Shown: positions 45,949-56,529 of the stretch, piece after piece
How the letters are laid out: each line of letters begins with the position of its first letter
How positions within the stretch are numbered: position 1 is the stretch's first letter
DNA from: Aristolochia californica
Lineage: Eukaryota; Streptophyta; Magnoliopsida; Piperales; Aristolochiaceae
Direction of reading: 5' to 3'
DNA: 64,000 bases
NCBI GenBank assembly: GCA_029961685.1
Contig: JARWKL010000008.1
Location: 35,454,930 to 35,518,929 of the forward strand
Translations under genes and position numbers: made by a program
Notes under the pieces: model-generated
Seen by the model: the letters and a program-made list of their open reading frames with translations, nothing else
The model's database searches: none
Told to the model about the DNA's origin: nothing

Positions 45949-47124
45949 GTATCCACATAAATGCAGAGCATGTAGCTTCTGGAAATTCATATATCACGAT
46001 AATGCTTAAGCTATCCGGATATATAAAATTTCATATACACGCTCTTGTAGATACATGAAGTTCATATTGCGTAGCCACACAAAATTAACTTCCCACAAAT
46101 TTAAGGAAAACACTTGAAGTACCCCTTCAAGGAACAGTTGGCTCAGGTGAAAATATTTCTCTTCCTGTTGAAGTCAGAAACATTCATCTCGACATTGGAG
46201 GTGAAACATTTATGATCCCAAAACTCATTAGTGTAGGACCTCACATAAACACAGGACCAGATTTAGTCCTTGGAAATGAATGGCTCATGTTCCACGCCCG
46301 TGTAGAACAGACACCAGCCTACTACAAACTTCGTTGTCGTACCCGATGTGAAATAGATAATTTTGTCGTATATGTATACGCTGTAAAGCCCCCTGAAGCC
46401 TTTGCCATTTCTGGCAATGGAGAAATCCTCCACCAAGTCTTCACAAAACACAGCAAGCGTGGTGATTAGGTTGCCCCCCTGGAATCTCTCCTCCTCGCCG
46501 AATCTTGCGAATTAGAAGTTCAGCAACTTCTGGATTCCACTTGTTCTGAGAAACCGTTAGAATGGTGGAATAAACAAAAATCATATGCCGACCTTGAATT
46601 TCTTGATCCTGAAAAAGAAATTCGAGAAAAACCTATGGTTTACACTCCTTCTGATGTTGAAGAGTTTTCAACACAGATAAATGACTTTCTAACTCTAGGA
46701 TTAATCTATGCAAGTTATTCTCCACATACATCTCCTTCTTTCCTTATTCGGAATCATGTAGAGATAAAACGTGGAAAAGCTAGAATGATATAGTTAATGA
46801 AGCCACAAAAATGGATGGCTACTCTCTTCCTAACAAAGAAAGGTTAATAGCCGCTATAAGAGAAAAACAATGGTTTTCAAAATTTGATTGCAAATCAGCG
46901 TTTTGGTAGATTCGTCTATCCGAAAGAGCTATTCCCCTTACTGCATTCAGTTGTCCTTTGGGACATTATGAGTGGCTTATTATGCCCTTCGGGTTAAAAC
47001 AAGCATTCAATATATTTCAAAGAAGAATGGACGATATCCTCAAACCATTCTTTAAATTTTCCTTAGTTTATGTTGATGACATCCTAGTCTTTTTAGAAAC
47101 AAAGGATCAACATAAAGAGCAATT
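45945..47124 (+). pseudogene. EPRV-2 Pol, first part: protease and RT (copy 1)
   Basis: ATG 45945 overlaps the CP stop (ATGA). Protease: IHALVDT followed by a stop where Gly of the active site is expected, then GGETFMIPKLISVGP. RT: PHTSPSFLIRNHVEIKRGKA, FSKFDCKSAFW, CPLGHYEWLIMPFG, FSLVYVDDILVF (catalytic Y-V-D-D intact, about 47065-47090). Stops at about 46467, 46792 and 46908. The frame is cut at 47124 by the gypsy element. Confidence 0.87.
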
Positions 47125-47903
47125 ATGTTATGGTCCCTAGCCATGAATCTAGTAACTCGGCGAGGTAGTTGAAGATCCAGCACGTTAAGAGGGTTTTTGA
47201 TCACTGTAATGCTTAAAGAACCTCTTTTTCCTTTGTTGTAATCGTTCTCCTTGAAAAGGAGTTTCTTTTTCTCAATTATAGATGAAACCAGAGAATCAGT
47301 GGACTCTTTGAGACCCAACATATAAAACACCTCTTTTATGATTCACGTCAATGGTAAGGGTTTTCTACCATGCAACTATTGATCATGTACGTAAAAGAAA
47401 CAAAACTCTAACCCTTCTATACTCATAAAGGGATTGAGAATTACATCTTTGCAGTGCACGCCAATCCAGCAATCCAAACTCCTTCCTGAAAGAGTTCACG
47501 CAAACCCTTCTCCTCTTCCTGATTTTTGTGAAAGAGGTAAAGTTCTTCTTCTTCTTGCTTGGAAAAGAGAGATTAGCTCTCTTCTTTTTCTCACAATCAA
47601 TCTAGGTATCCATTGAGTTCTCCATGAGAATTATGCACGTCAATGACCAAAACTAGGAGATCATCAAGGCAACCTCCTTACTCTGACTTAACCTAATTCC
47701 AGACTTCCTTTTTCCTATTTCCTTAACCCTTAAATAGGGTATTTGACGACATAAGAGTTTAGGGCTATGAATATCAATTATGCCCCTACGTCCAAGCTTA
47801 TTACATAATCAAAACAATATAAATAATGAAAGTTAAACTAGTTGATTCAGTGAGTCATTGTCTTCTCCTCTGGGTGACTCAGTGTACTATTGAGTCTATA
47901 ACA
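47125..47903 (-). repeat. Gypsy 3' LTR (779 bp)
   Basis: On the minus strand TGTTATAGACTC...GACCATAACA. Contains a cttcttcttctt-type tract and segments (for example near 47845-47880) missing from the other LTR. Confidence 0.88.
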
Positions 47904-48277
47904 TCTGCCTCCCTTTGGAGAAAGAGCTCGTCCTCAAGCTCGTAAGTTGGATAGACCTGTTTGAAGGCCTCTAACCACTCCCATGTAGCTACTTCCGGGT
48001 CTGTAGCGGTCCACTGCACCAGAATGTCCCACTGATCATTGTTCAAACTTGCGTGTAACATCGCGTAGGGTGTGAGAATGACGTGGCCATTGTCCATTGG
48101 AGGAAGGAACAAAGGGGAAGTAAGTGGTGACCCCTTGTGTGGTTTCAGGAGTGAGACATGAAACACATCAAGCAGTTTTGCCATGTCTGTTAGTTGTAGT
48201 TGATAGGCCACCTGCCCCACGTGTCGAATAATGGCGAATGACCCAAAGTACTTGGGGGAGAGCTTATGGCGCGACAA
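47879..48277 (-). pseudogene. Gypsy integrase C-terminus and chromodomain
   Basis: A 132-codon frame: LSPKYFGSFAIIRHVGQVAY, LLDVFHVSLLKPH, then ILVQWTATDPEVATWEWLEA and YPTYELEDELFL, the chromodomain-like tail of plant chromoviruses that targets integration to chromatin. It runs a few codons into the LTR. Confidence 0.87.
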
Positions 48278-48385
48278 CCCCGCAATGGACTGCTACCGGT
48301 ACTGTCGTAGCCGTAACCAAACATAGTCCCCTACCTCATAAGTGACATCACGGTGTCCCTTGTTGTAGGCACTCGTCATCCGGTC

Positions 48386-49079
48386 CTAAGCCCGTTGTAG
48401 GCGGTCTGTAATAGTCTGTAACACCTGATCACGATCCATGAGCGCCTCAGCAATGGCGTCCACGCGGGTGGAGCCTCTGGTATAAGAGAGAAGCCATGGG
48501 GGATCCCTCTCATAAAGAACCTGGAAAGGAGATGACTGCAAGGCCGAGTTGAATGAAGTATTGTAACAGTATTCCGCCCATGGTAGCCACAGAACCCATT
48601 GCTTCGGTCGATCTCCAACAAAGCACCTTAGATACACTTCAATGGTTTGATTAACGAACTCGGTTTGGCCATCTGTCTGAAGATGATACATGAATGAAAA
48701 TTTCAATTTTGTGCCACTCAGACGAAAAAGTTCCCTCCAGAAAGTACTTGAAAACTGAGTCCCGATCACTGACAATAGATTCTGGGATGCCATGTAATCG
48801 AACAATATGCTCCAAGAAAGTATGTGCCACTCGAGCTGTCGTGTATGGATGAGCCATTAGAATAAAATGACCATACTTGGAGAACCGATCAACCACCACG
48901 AATAAAACTGATTTCCAGGCTGAAAGTGGAAGACCCTCCACAAAGTCCATCGAAATATCGGCCCATACCTGAGTAGGAAGGGCGAGAGGCTGGAGAAGAC
49001 CTGCTGGACTCAAATGCTCGGTTTTGTTTCGTTGACATACCTGATAGGTGGAGACATATGTGGCAATGAAGGTCTTCAT
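48386..49079 (-). pseudogene. Gypsy integrase
   Basis: CQRNKTEH, WADISMDFVEGLPLS (first Asp), VDRFSKYGHFI, IVSDRDSVF (second Asp), then after a frameshift near 48720 QTDGQTEFVNQTIEVYLRCF (Glu region) and WVLWLPWAEYCYNTSFNSAL. Confidence 0.9.
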
Positions 49080-49109
49080 AGCCTTCTAATAAAAATCTGC
49101 CCGAATACT

Positions 49110-49637
49110 CTACAACGTTTTCTGTAGCCCCTCATGTGTAGAATCATGGTAAGCCGAGAAAATGGCAGGAATCAACTCTGATGTGGGAGGAAGGTAAATC
49201 TGCTGTTTATAACAAACGAATGAATCATGTATAGACCACTTAGAATCCATGTTCCCCTCCGTAATCTTTCTGTGCAGCTCCTGTAGTTCTGGAAGTGTGA
49301 CATGTGCATTGCGCACCATGTCTAGGATGAGGAAACGAGGCTGGTTGATTGCATATATGAGCTGTTGGTGTTCAAAACGCCTAGACAAGGCATCCGTTGC
49401 CTTGTTTAACCTCTCGGCACGGTACTCAACCGAGAAATCAAAGCCCATCAACTTACTGAGCCAATGCTGCTGTGGTGAAGTCGTTAGGCGTTGCTCAAGT
49501 AAGAACTTGAGACTATAATGATCAGTACGAATGAGAAAAGTACGACCCCATAAGTAAGGTCTCCAGTGATGGACCGCCTTGGCCAACCCAATTAACTCCC
49601 TTTCATAGGCAGCCAATTTATGACAGTGAGCTGCCAA
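49110..49637 (-). pseudogene. Gypsy RNase H and integrase zinc-binding start
   Basis: YERELIGLAKAVHHWRPYLW, FLIRTDHYSLKFLLEQRLTT, LMGFDFSVEYRAERLNKATD followed by ALSRR, then the H-x3-H part of the integrase zinc finger (YHDSTHEG). Confidence 0.9.
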
Positions 49638-49640
49638 CTG

Positions 49641-50743
49641 TCAATTGAAATAAGCAATGGGGTGTGAGTGCTGTAGTAACACGGGCCCAATGCCCCTACC
49701 CGAAGTGTCACATTCTACCACAAATAATTCTTCAAAATTCGGAAGCTGTAAAAAAGGTGTAGATGCAAGAGCACCTTTAAGCGCCTCAAAGGCTTGTGTG
49801 GCCTCCTCGGTCCAATGAAAGGAATTCCTCTTGAGGAGGTTTGTCAAAGGACCATAATTCCGAATAAATTTTCGGTAATAGCCTGCCAAACCCAAGAATC
49901 CTCGTAATGCTGAGCAAGACTGAGGCTGTGGCCACTCACGAATGACCTGAATCTTCTCGGGATCCACAGTGACCCCTTCATGGGAAATAATGTGGCCAAG
50001 GTAAGCAACATGAGATGCCCCAAATGAGCATTTGGACTTCTTCAAATACAGTTGTTGTGCTCGTAATAATTCAAACACAATTCTCAAATGCGCTAAATGG
50101 TCCTCTCTAGACTTGCTATATATGAGTATATCATAAAAAAACACAAGTACGAATTTACAAAGGTAAGAGCTAAATACTTCATTCATCAACGCCTGGAAGG
50201 TGGAGGGAGCATTTGACAACCCGAATGGCAGGACCACAAATTCAAAGTGGTCGTGATGTGTGCGGAAAACTGTCTTCTCAATGTCGGAGGGGTGCATGCG
50301 AATCTGATGATATCCAGACCGTAAGTCCAATTTGGTAAAGACCCACGACCTATGTAACTCATCGAGGAGCTCCTCCACTACCGGAATCAGAAACGTATCT
50401 TTTACTGTCTGCACTTTCAATTCCCAATAATCAATACAAAAGCGCCATGTCCCATCAAGTTTCTTCCCGAGCAAGACGGGTGAAGAGAATGGGGACCTAC
50501 TACTGTGAAGAAGGCCCTGTTGTAGCATCGCCTGGCACTGTCTCTCGATCTCATCTTTTTGGAGGTGAGGATATCTTTTTGTAGCATCCCTAGTTTCAAA
50601 CATATGCAGTGATCACAGTGTCTCAAGGGAGGGAGTCCTGTAGGTTCACAAAAAAGGTCAGAGAACTCATCATTAAGAGTATCAATAGTGTTGTCTGAAG
50701 TATCCTGGGCAATCATAGAATGAATGTGATGTTGTTTGTCCAC
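49641..50743 (-). pseudogene. Gypsy reverse transcriptase
   Basis: A short upstream frame overlaps a 320-codon frame: PFSSPVLLGKKLDGTWRFCI, VFTKLDLRSGYHQIRMHPSD, FVVLPFGLSNAPSTFQALMN, the catalytic box VFFYDILIYS where F-x-D-D has lost its first Asp to Tyr, YLGHIISHEGV, ALRGFLGLAGYYRKFI and the start of RNase H (VVECDTSGRGIG). A TGA separates it from the next RNase H frame. Confidence 0.92.
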
Positions 50744-50752
50744 TTGACATCC

Positions 50753-51367
50753 CTATAGAAGGACTTGACTACCGCACAAGACAAAACTCATTGTCAAAGC
50801 AGAGAAGTCCCCCAGAATGGGTCCCAATGTTTGTAACCATTTCATTCTCAACACCAGATCAAAACCGGCCAGATGAATGACAAAAAATTCAGCATGAAAG
50901 AAAGTAGTGCCAATAGAAAAATTTACCTCCTTGTTGATCCCGTAGCTAGGAACCTTTTCCCCATTGGCCACTAAGACTGTGGTTGTCGGATGAGGAAGAA
51001 TCTGTAACTGCAGGTGTTGAGCCACAGTTAAGCTAAGAAAATTGTGGGTACTCTCGGAATACACTAGTCCCACGAGTTCCCGATCGAAGACTTGAGCTCT
51101 GACTTGCATGGTTTTGGGCAATTTTTGTCCAGTAATGGCATGCAAGGATATTTCTAGTGGTTCTTCCTCTATCATCTCTTCAGTATCCTTTGGATCTTCG
51201 ACTTCATCCACTTCAAGCCAAAACAACATTTTACACTGATGACCTGCCTGAAACTGTTCATCACAGTTGTAGCATAGATTTTTAGACCTCCTTTCCACCA
51301 TCTCAGCACTTGTCAATTTTTTTATGTACTGAGGTGGATGATTGTTAGATCTCGTATCCCCAGTCAA
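50753..51367 (-). pseudogene. Gypsy zinc knuckle and protease
   Basis: A 204-codon open frame. CYNCDEQFQAGHQC near residue 32 is the chromovirus-type knuckle. The protease part runs AQVFDRELVGLVYSESTHNF; the expected D-S-G-S-T active site reads Y-S-E-S-T, losing the catalytic Asp and the Gly. DLVLRMKWLQTLGPI follows. Confidence 0.87.
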
Positions 51368-51497
51368 AGTATTACTCGGAGTGTCTTGGAGGAGGTGTTG
51401 TTGCCTGACCCACCTATGGATAATTGCGCCTTCCTTGCCAAGTGGTGGAAGTGCTCCATTCCCCTGACCATGAGGCTCGTCTGTGTTGAAATTTCTG

Positions 51498-52290
51498 TCA
51501 AAGTTCTAAAGAACGGGCTATATTCATAGCGCTAGATAAGTTAACAGGTGCATAGAGCTCCACCTCTGGCCGTAACGACTCCGTAAGGCCTGCCGTAAAT
51601 AGCGCTACTTGTTGATCCCCCCTACCATACTGCGTGCTCTTGCTAATTTTTCCTGGAACTGTGTTTGATATTGCTCCACTGAGCCAGTTTGGCGTAACAG
51701 AACCAAATCCCCCAAAGGATTGCTGTATGCCGAAGGACCAAAATGGAGAGAGCATAAATTATTAAACACATCCCTTTCGACCACCTCTCTATCAACCTCA
51801 ACCTGTTGAAACCAGAGTTGTGCTTCCCCCAATAAGTGGAAGGTAGCCAACTGTACTCTTTCATAAGCTGCTATTCTTTGATGGTGAATTTTTTTTTTTT
51901 TTGCACCGATACAGCCAGATCAAAGGATCTTCTGACCCATTATCAGTAGGGAAATCAAGTTTAGTATACTTGGGTACAGTGCCTCCCCCCTGATTGAAAT
52001 GTCCCCCTTGGTTGAAGTGTCCTTGCTAGCCAGAGAAACTATTGCGGCCAACAAACTCATCTCCCCCTCTGTTATGTGAATGGTCTCCTCCTCTTTGCTC
52101 TGGAATCATGTTCCTTCCAGTTGTTAGACCAGTCTCCACGCTATCCACCCTTCCATTCAATGTCTCTATATCGAGAACAATTTTAGAGAACATCTCCATG
52201 AATAGAGCAAATTTTCTTTCACTCTTTGCCTGGCCTTTGAGGATCAATTCTCTTAATTCATTGTTGCTGATCTCCGTCGTGTTACCCTGC
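51498..52290 (-). pseudogene. Gypsy gag capsid region
   Basis: N-terminal coil (NELRELILKGQAKSERKFAL and a following FMEMFSKIVLDIETL segment), then after a poly-T tract at 51889-51900 the retrotransposon gag domain: ATFHLLGEAQLWFQQVEVDR, FGPSAYSNPLGDLVLLRQTG, VALFTAGLTESLRPEVELYA in shifted frames. This forms the particle shell in an active element. Confidence 0.83.
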
Positions 52291-52303
52291 TTTGATACCA
52301 AGT

Positions 52304-53054
52304 TGTTATGGTCCCTAGCCATGGATCTAGTAACTCGACGAGGTAGTTGAGGATCCAACACGTTAAGAGGGTTTTTGATCACTGTAATGCATAAAGAACG
52401 TAATCGTTCTCCTTGAAAAGGAGTTTCCTTTTCTCAATTATAGATGAAACCAGAGAATCAATAGACTCTTTGAGACCCAACGTATAAAACCCCTCTTTTA
52501 TGATTCACGTCAAGGGTAAGGGTTCTCTACCATGTAACTATTGATCATGTACGTAAAAGAAACAAAACTCTTAACCCTTCTATACTCGAAAAGGGATTGA
52601 GAATTTTGTCTTTGCAGTGCACGCCAATCCAGCAATCCAGACTCCTCCTTCGTGAAAGAGTTCACGCAAACCCTTATCCTCTTCCCGATTTCCATGAAAG
52701 AGGTAATGTTCTTCTTCTTGCTCGGAAAAGAAAGATTAACTCTCTTCTTCTTCTTCTCACAATCAATCTAGGTATCCATCGAGTTCTCCATGAGAACTAT
52801 GCACGTCAATGACCAAAACTAGGAGATCGTCAAGGCAACCTCCTTACTCTAAATTAACCTAATTCCAGACTTCCTTTTTCCTATTTCCTTAACCCTTAAA
52901 ATAGGGTATTTGATGACATAAGAGTTTAGGGCTATGAATACCAATTATGCCCCTACACCCAAGCTTATTTCATAATCAATAAAAAATTAAACTAAAACAA
53001 TATAAATAATGAAAGTTAAACTAGTTGACTCGGTGTGCTATTGAGTCCATTAAA
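52304..53054 (-). repeat. Gypsy 5' LTR (751 bp)
   Basis: Collinear with 47125-47903. Its outer end is mutated (gtccattaaa in place of gtctataaca on the plus strand), but the target duplication is intact. Confidence 0.88.
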
Positions 53055-53828
53055 AATTACTTAAGGTATTAAATGCCTTAAAAAACGCCGGGATAGCACT
53101 CAGCAAAAATAAATCAAAATTATTAAAACTAAAATAGATTTCTAGGACTAAACATCTCAAAAGGAGAAATCATTCTCCAAAATCATATTCTGGAAAAACT
53201 AGCAGGTTTTCCAAATGAAATAGAAGATGTAAAACAACTTCAGCGTTTTTTAGTATGCCTAACATATGCTGAACAATTCATAAATAATTTTGCAAAAATT
53301 AGAAATTTTTTTCAACAAGAGTTAAAGGAAGATGTCAAATGGGAATGGACTCCCACTGACAGTTTAGAAGTTATTAGGATCAAACAAATGATGAAACACC
53401 TCCCGACGTTAACTCTACCAGATCCAGATGCAAAACTAATTGTAGAAACTTATGCCTCTTATCATACTTGGGCAACAGTACTAAAATGTAAAACCAATGA
53501 TTTTGAGCGAATATGTAAATATATCTTAGGTACATTTTCATCTGCCAAAATAAACTATCATTCTTATGAAAAAGAAATTTTAACAGTAAAAAGTGGGACA
53601 AAGAAATTTTATATTTATCTTGCCCCCAAAGAATTTCTAGTGAGAACTGACTGTAAAATTTTTGTCGGTTTTTGACAAGAAATCTAGAAGATTCACTTTG
53701 TTGTGGTAGATTACTCCACTGGCTGCAATGATTCTTCCAATTCTCTATTACTGTAAAACACATTAAATGAGACAAATTATTTACGTGATACTCTTACTCG
53801 AGAATTTTCTTGTGTTATAGACAGGTAA
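53055..53828 (+). pseudogene. EPRV-2 Pol, second part: RT end and RNase H (copy 1)
   Basis: Continues beyond the gypsy insertion: LKVLNALKN, GFPNEIEDVKQLQRFLVCL, TLTLPDPDAKLIVETYASYH followed by TWATVLKCK (RNase H start), YHSYEKEILTVKSGTKKFYI, LVRTDCKIFVGF, and RDTLTREFSCVIDR at the stop (TAA 53826-53828). A frameshift lies near 53675. Confidence 0.85.
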
Positions 53829-53829
53829 A

Positions 53830-55289
53830 ATGGATCCCCTCAACAACACATTGACGGATCTGGCAGCAGCAGTAACCACTCTCACGGTATTGCTCTCAAC
53901 CTTACATTCTCTTTTTGACAGCCTCTTAGTTCTTTCTGAACGAGGGGACTTATCCGAGAACTGTGCCCGTTTGGAGAACTTTTACAACTCAAGGTTAAGG
54001 AATTATTTGAAGAGTTAAAAGAACTCACGGAAAGGCGTGATACGCGTAGCTCCTCCAGGACTTCTACCGGATCTCCATCGCGAGAAAAGGAAGCCTCAAT
54101 GTCCGCCAACAAGCAGATGGATGACTTTAGTGTTTTGATAAACGTAGGTTGACCTGGCATTTCTATAGGTCATGCCAGGTATGAGAAGGAAATCACAACC
54201 CTGTCTTCTATGAAGAAAGGGGAATTAAGGATTTCTACCAACCAGTCTAGAGCTGGAAAGAAAACCTTAACGATTTCATCATGTATGAAAGCAGAATCAG
54301 GGAATTCTACCTGTCAGCTTAAAACTGGAAAGGAAGTCGCAACGGATCCATCTCATTTGGAAACGGATTTGTCCAAAATGGAATTTTCATTTAAGACAAA
54401 ATTAGTTACCCCGTATGAGTTTACAAGGTTGCAAAGCTTAAATAAGTCAGACAAAACAAATTTTAATGTGTTTGAATTTTTGAAGAAAATTCAACCTTTA
54501 AAATTTTTGGAAATCATGTCTGAGGAACTCTCGTTACGCCCTCAAAAGGTGGACAACGTTTGTTCTAAAATTCAATTCCAAAGATGAAACGAACAAATTG
54601 GACAAGGGATGAAAACTCCCTTCTTCACTACCTAATCTAGTAACAATTGGAATCAAGTGAAGCTGAGTCAAGACATAGACTCAAAATATGTGTCCATACT
54701 CTATTCCTATGGATTCATAAAGCAGATTATGCTTCACTCCACCGATTTATCGGTTTTGGAGAAGTTGCCGAAAGAAATTATGGAGGCTTGTAAAAGTTTT
54801 ATATCTATAAAAAAAAGTAAAGGAATTCAAATTAATTTTGTTTCCTGCATTACTGAAATTGTTGATAACATCAAGATGTTTCCAAGCATTTCTGTCATGA
54901 CTCTTGAAGCTATCAAAAAAGGTGAAGTAGCACATAAATATGATCCCAGACATATTACAAAGGCAAAGCCATGTCCTGAAGTAGTCTGGTCAACCAGACA
55001 TATACAAGAGCTCAAGCTTCTGACACAGTTCATACAACAACTAGTTCAAAAATAGAAAAAACTTTATTTATAAGACATCTGTCCATTGACGATTGTCACT
55101 AAGGGCTATAAGGAGACTCCTGCATTTGTTCAGAAAAGTCTTGAAGAAATGCTGAAGAAACTACACGAAGGAAATATTCCCTTCAACAAAAAAACAAAAG
55201 AAGGTTTCTGCAAGATGGCTGAGAAATTGTTTCCAAAAGGGCACACCTGTTGACTGTGCACGGAAAGGAAGCTGTCAAAAGAACTCTAA
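53830..55289 (+). pseudogene. EPRV-2 ORF6, downstream of Pol (copy 1)
   Basis: ATG 53830 is one base after the Pol stop. Frames with interruptions: MDPLNNTLTDLAAAVTTL, a leucine-rich coil (LKVKELFEELKELTERRD), a serine-rich spacer with repeated S-T-C-Q/A-R and K-T-L-T-I-S-S-C motifs, LVTPYEFTRLQSLNK, IDSKYVSILYSYGFIKQIML, then a C-terminal extension after stops at 55053 and 55071 (TIVTKGYKETP, LEEMLKKLHEGNIPF, HTC-stop-LCTERKL). It sits where the transactivator/viroplasmin gene lies in several caulimovirid genera, but I see no diagnostic motif, so the function is open. Confidence 0.65.
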
Positions 55290-55726
55290 ACCACCGAAAA
55301 GAAAATATTCGGTTACGTCAGCAAGATGATGTCACACGAAGCAAAAGTCATTGATACCCCTACTTTTGGCGCTGAAAGATACCCTATGTCTTTAAAACAC
55401 AAACCCTTCGATCAAGGGTAAAAGGGGAAGAAAAGAAAAATCCCTCAGCTATAAATTCGAAGCTCCGACAGAATTTGAGGTATTCGAAAAAATCACTGAG
55501 TTTTTTGAGAAGAAGGGGATCTGAGAAAGAAGGCGATTTCTGGCAAGCATCCTCCGGCAAAGTTCTTAAAGCACGGTATGTGCAAAACAACCATAATGGC
55601 TGAGTAGTAAAGAGGGAGCCGACCAGTAGCACGGTCGGTAACTTCGGGAGTAATGTAGTATGTATTTATATTTTTTGCATGTATGTAATATTTAAATGCG
55701 TACAGTGTTTATTTTTATAGTTCATT

Positions 55727-55763
<37 letters not shown>

Positions 55764-56303
55764 TCTCTACAGTAAATGTTTTTACTATTCAAAAGTATTG
55801 TTCATGTCTACTGTCCCTATTTACTGTTCACTCGTATTAGTAATAGTATCGAAATAGTGCCTAATAGGATTTAAGCTAGGTACTTAGTAATATTCGGCTA
55901 CGCTCCGAGGTAGAAAACAAAACGGAGTTGTGTTCTACCCTGTTGAAGCAGCCATGGAGCCGCATCGGTTGACATGTATGGCTTAGGGACCTCTGAAAAC
56001 CGCAAGGTCGTATAACGATTTAGCCCACGTGGTGTTAAGCCGGCAGGAATAGGGTCAAACCCTGAATAGTACTGAGTAGCAGCAGAAGTAATGTTGGGCC
56101 TAGTAAAGACTAATATGTTTTTAAGAGATTATCTAGTGTTGTAACAATGATAGATTGAGACTCATGTTATATCGGCTGGAATACCCGAGGCTGTAGAGCT
56201 ACTAGTCCGAAGAGACTCACTCGCAAAAAGGGTCGTTGCCACTGGTTTAACAATGCAACGTAACAGAGTCTCAATAAATCACCAAGTTACGAAAAATAGT
56301 ATC
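55290..56303 (+). promoter_or_regulatory. EPRV-2 intergenic region: promoter, leader, PBS (copy 1)
   Basis: tacgtca (55314-55320) and gatgtcac (about 55327-55334) form an as-1-like pair. tataaat (55450-55456) lies in a block (gctataaattcgaagctcc) conserved in copy 2. A leader of about 0.8 kb with an (AT)n tract (55729-55760) leads to the primer-binding site, tagtatcaaatg (56293-56304), which aligns with the better-preserved site of copy 2. The viral copy ends there. Confidence 0.65.
55729..55760. repeat. (AT)n microsatellite in the viral leader
   Basis: An uninterrupted AT run. The homologous tract in copy 2 (about 59569-59584) is about half as long. Confidence 0.9.
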
Positions 56304-56529
56304 AAATGTGAAGTGGAACATAAGCATTGGGCCTTGGGTTTCCTATTCCTTCGAAATGGGATCTCTTGCTTGTGATGTGTGTAGCAAAGCAGGGCTCTCC
56401 GCCCATGGGTGTCGGTATCCCTTAGGTAAGGATGTTTGGTCGGGCTGATAGGTACCATTTGTTGCTGCGTTGCCGTGCCCTCCTTTGTGAACCCATTAGA
56501 GCATTTATGGCTGCCCCAACCTATGTCGT
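56304..56529 (-). other. Junction segment: unknown piece plus movement-protein tail
   Basis: About 56365-56304 (minus) matches the movement-protein C-terminal sequence at 43340-43405. The stretch 56370-56529 is not matched elsewhere in the window. It marks a complex rearrangement between the two viral copies. Confidence 0.5.

Larger units (their letters stand above)
47125..53054 (-). mobile_element. Ty3-gypsy chromovirus, full length, inserted in EPRV-2 pol
   Basis: LTRs 47125-47903 and 52304-53054, PBS TGGTATCAAAGC (52289-52300, minus), purine tract AAAGGGAGGCAGA (47904-47916, minus). Minus-strand order gag, zinc knuckle, protease, RT, RNase H, integrase, chromodomain. Target duplication aatta at 47120-47124 and 53055-53059. 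The viral RT frame resumes exactly beyond the right copy, so the virus was there first. Active-site changes and frameshifts show that the element is dead. Confidence 0.93.
41840..56303 (+). mobile_element. Endogenous pararetrovirus EPRV-2, copy 1 (split by a gypsy element)
   Basis: A displaced CP fragment (41840-42395) is joined to a long collinear viral segment: end of ORF2, movement protein, coiled-coil ORF, two small ORFs, coat protein, Pol (PR, RT, then RNase H beyond the gypsy element at 47125-53054), ORF6 and the intergenic region, stopping at the tRNA primer site about 56303. There are no LTRs. MP plus CP plus Pol in this order is diagnostic of Caulimoviridae. Stops and frameshifts occur in most ORFs, so no product is expected to be full length. 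Confidence 0.85.

Noticed and set aside
41840..47124. Zinc-knuckle and RT frames as a Ty3-gypsy element
   Set aside because: No LTRs, a movement-protein-like frame and separate small overlapping ORFs fit Caulimoviridae instead.
55087..55113. TGACG plus TATAAGG conserved in both viral copies as the pregenomic promoter
   Set aside because: The segment is in frame with ORF6 and its conservation is explained by coding (TIVTKGYKETP). The TATA block at 55450 is a better candidate.
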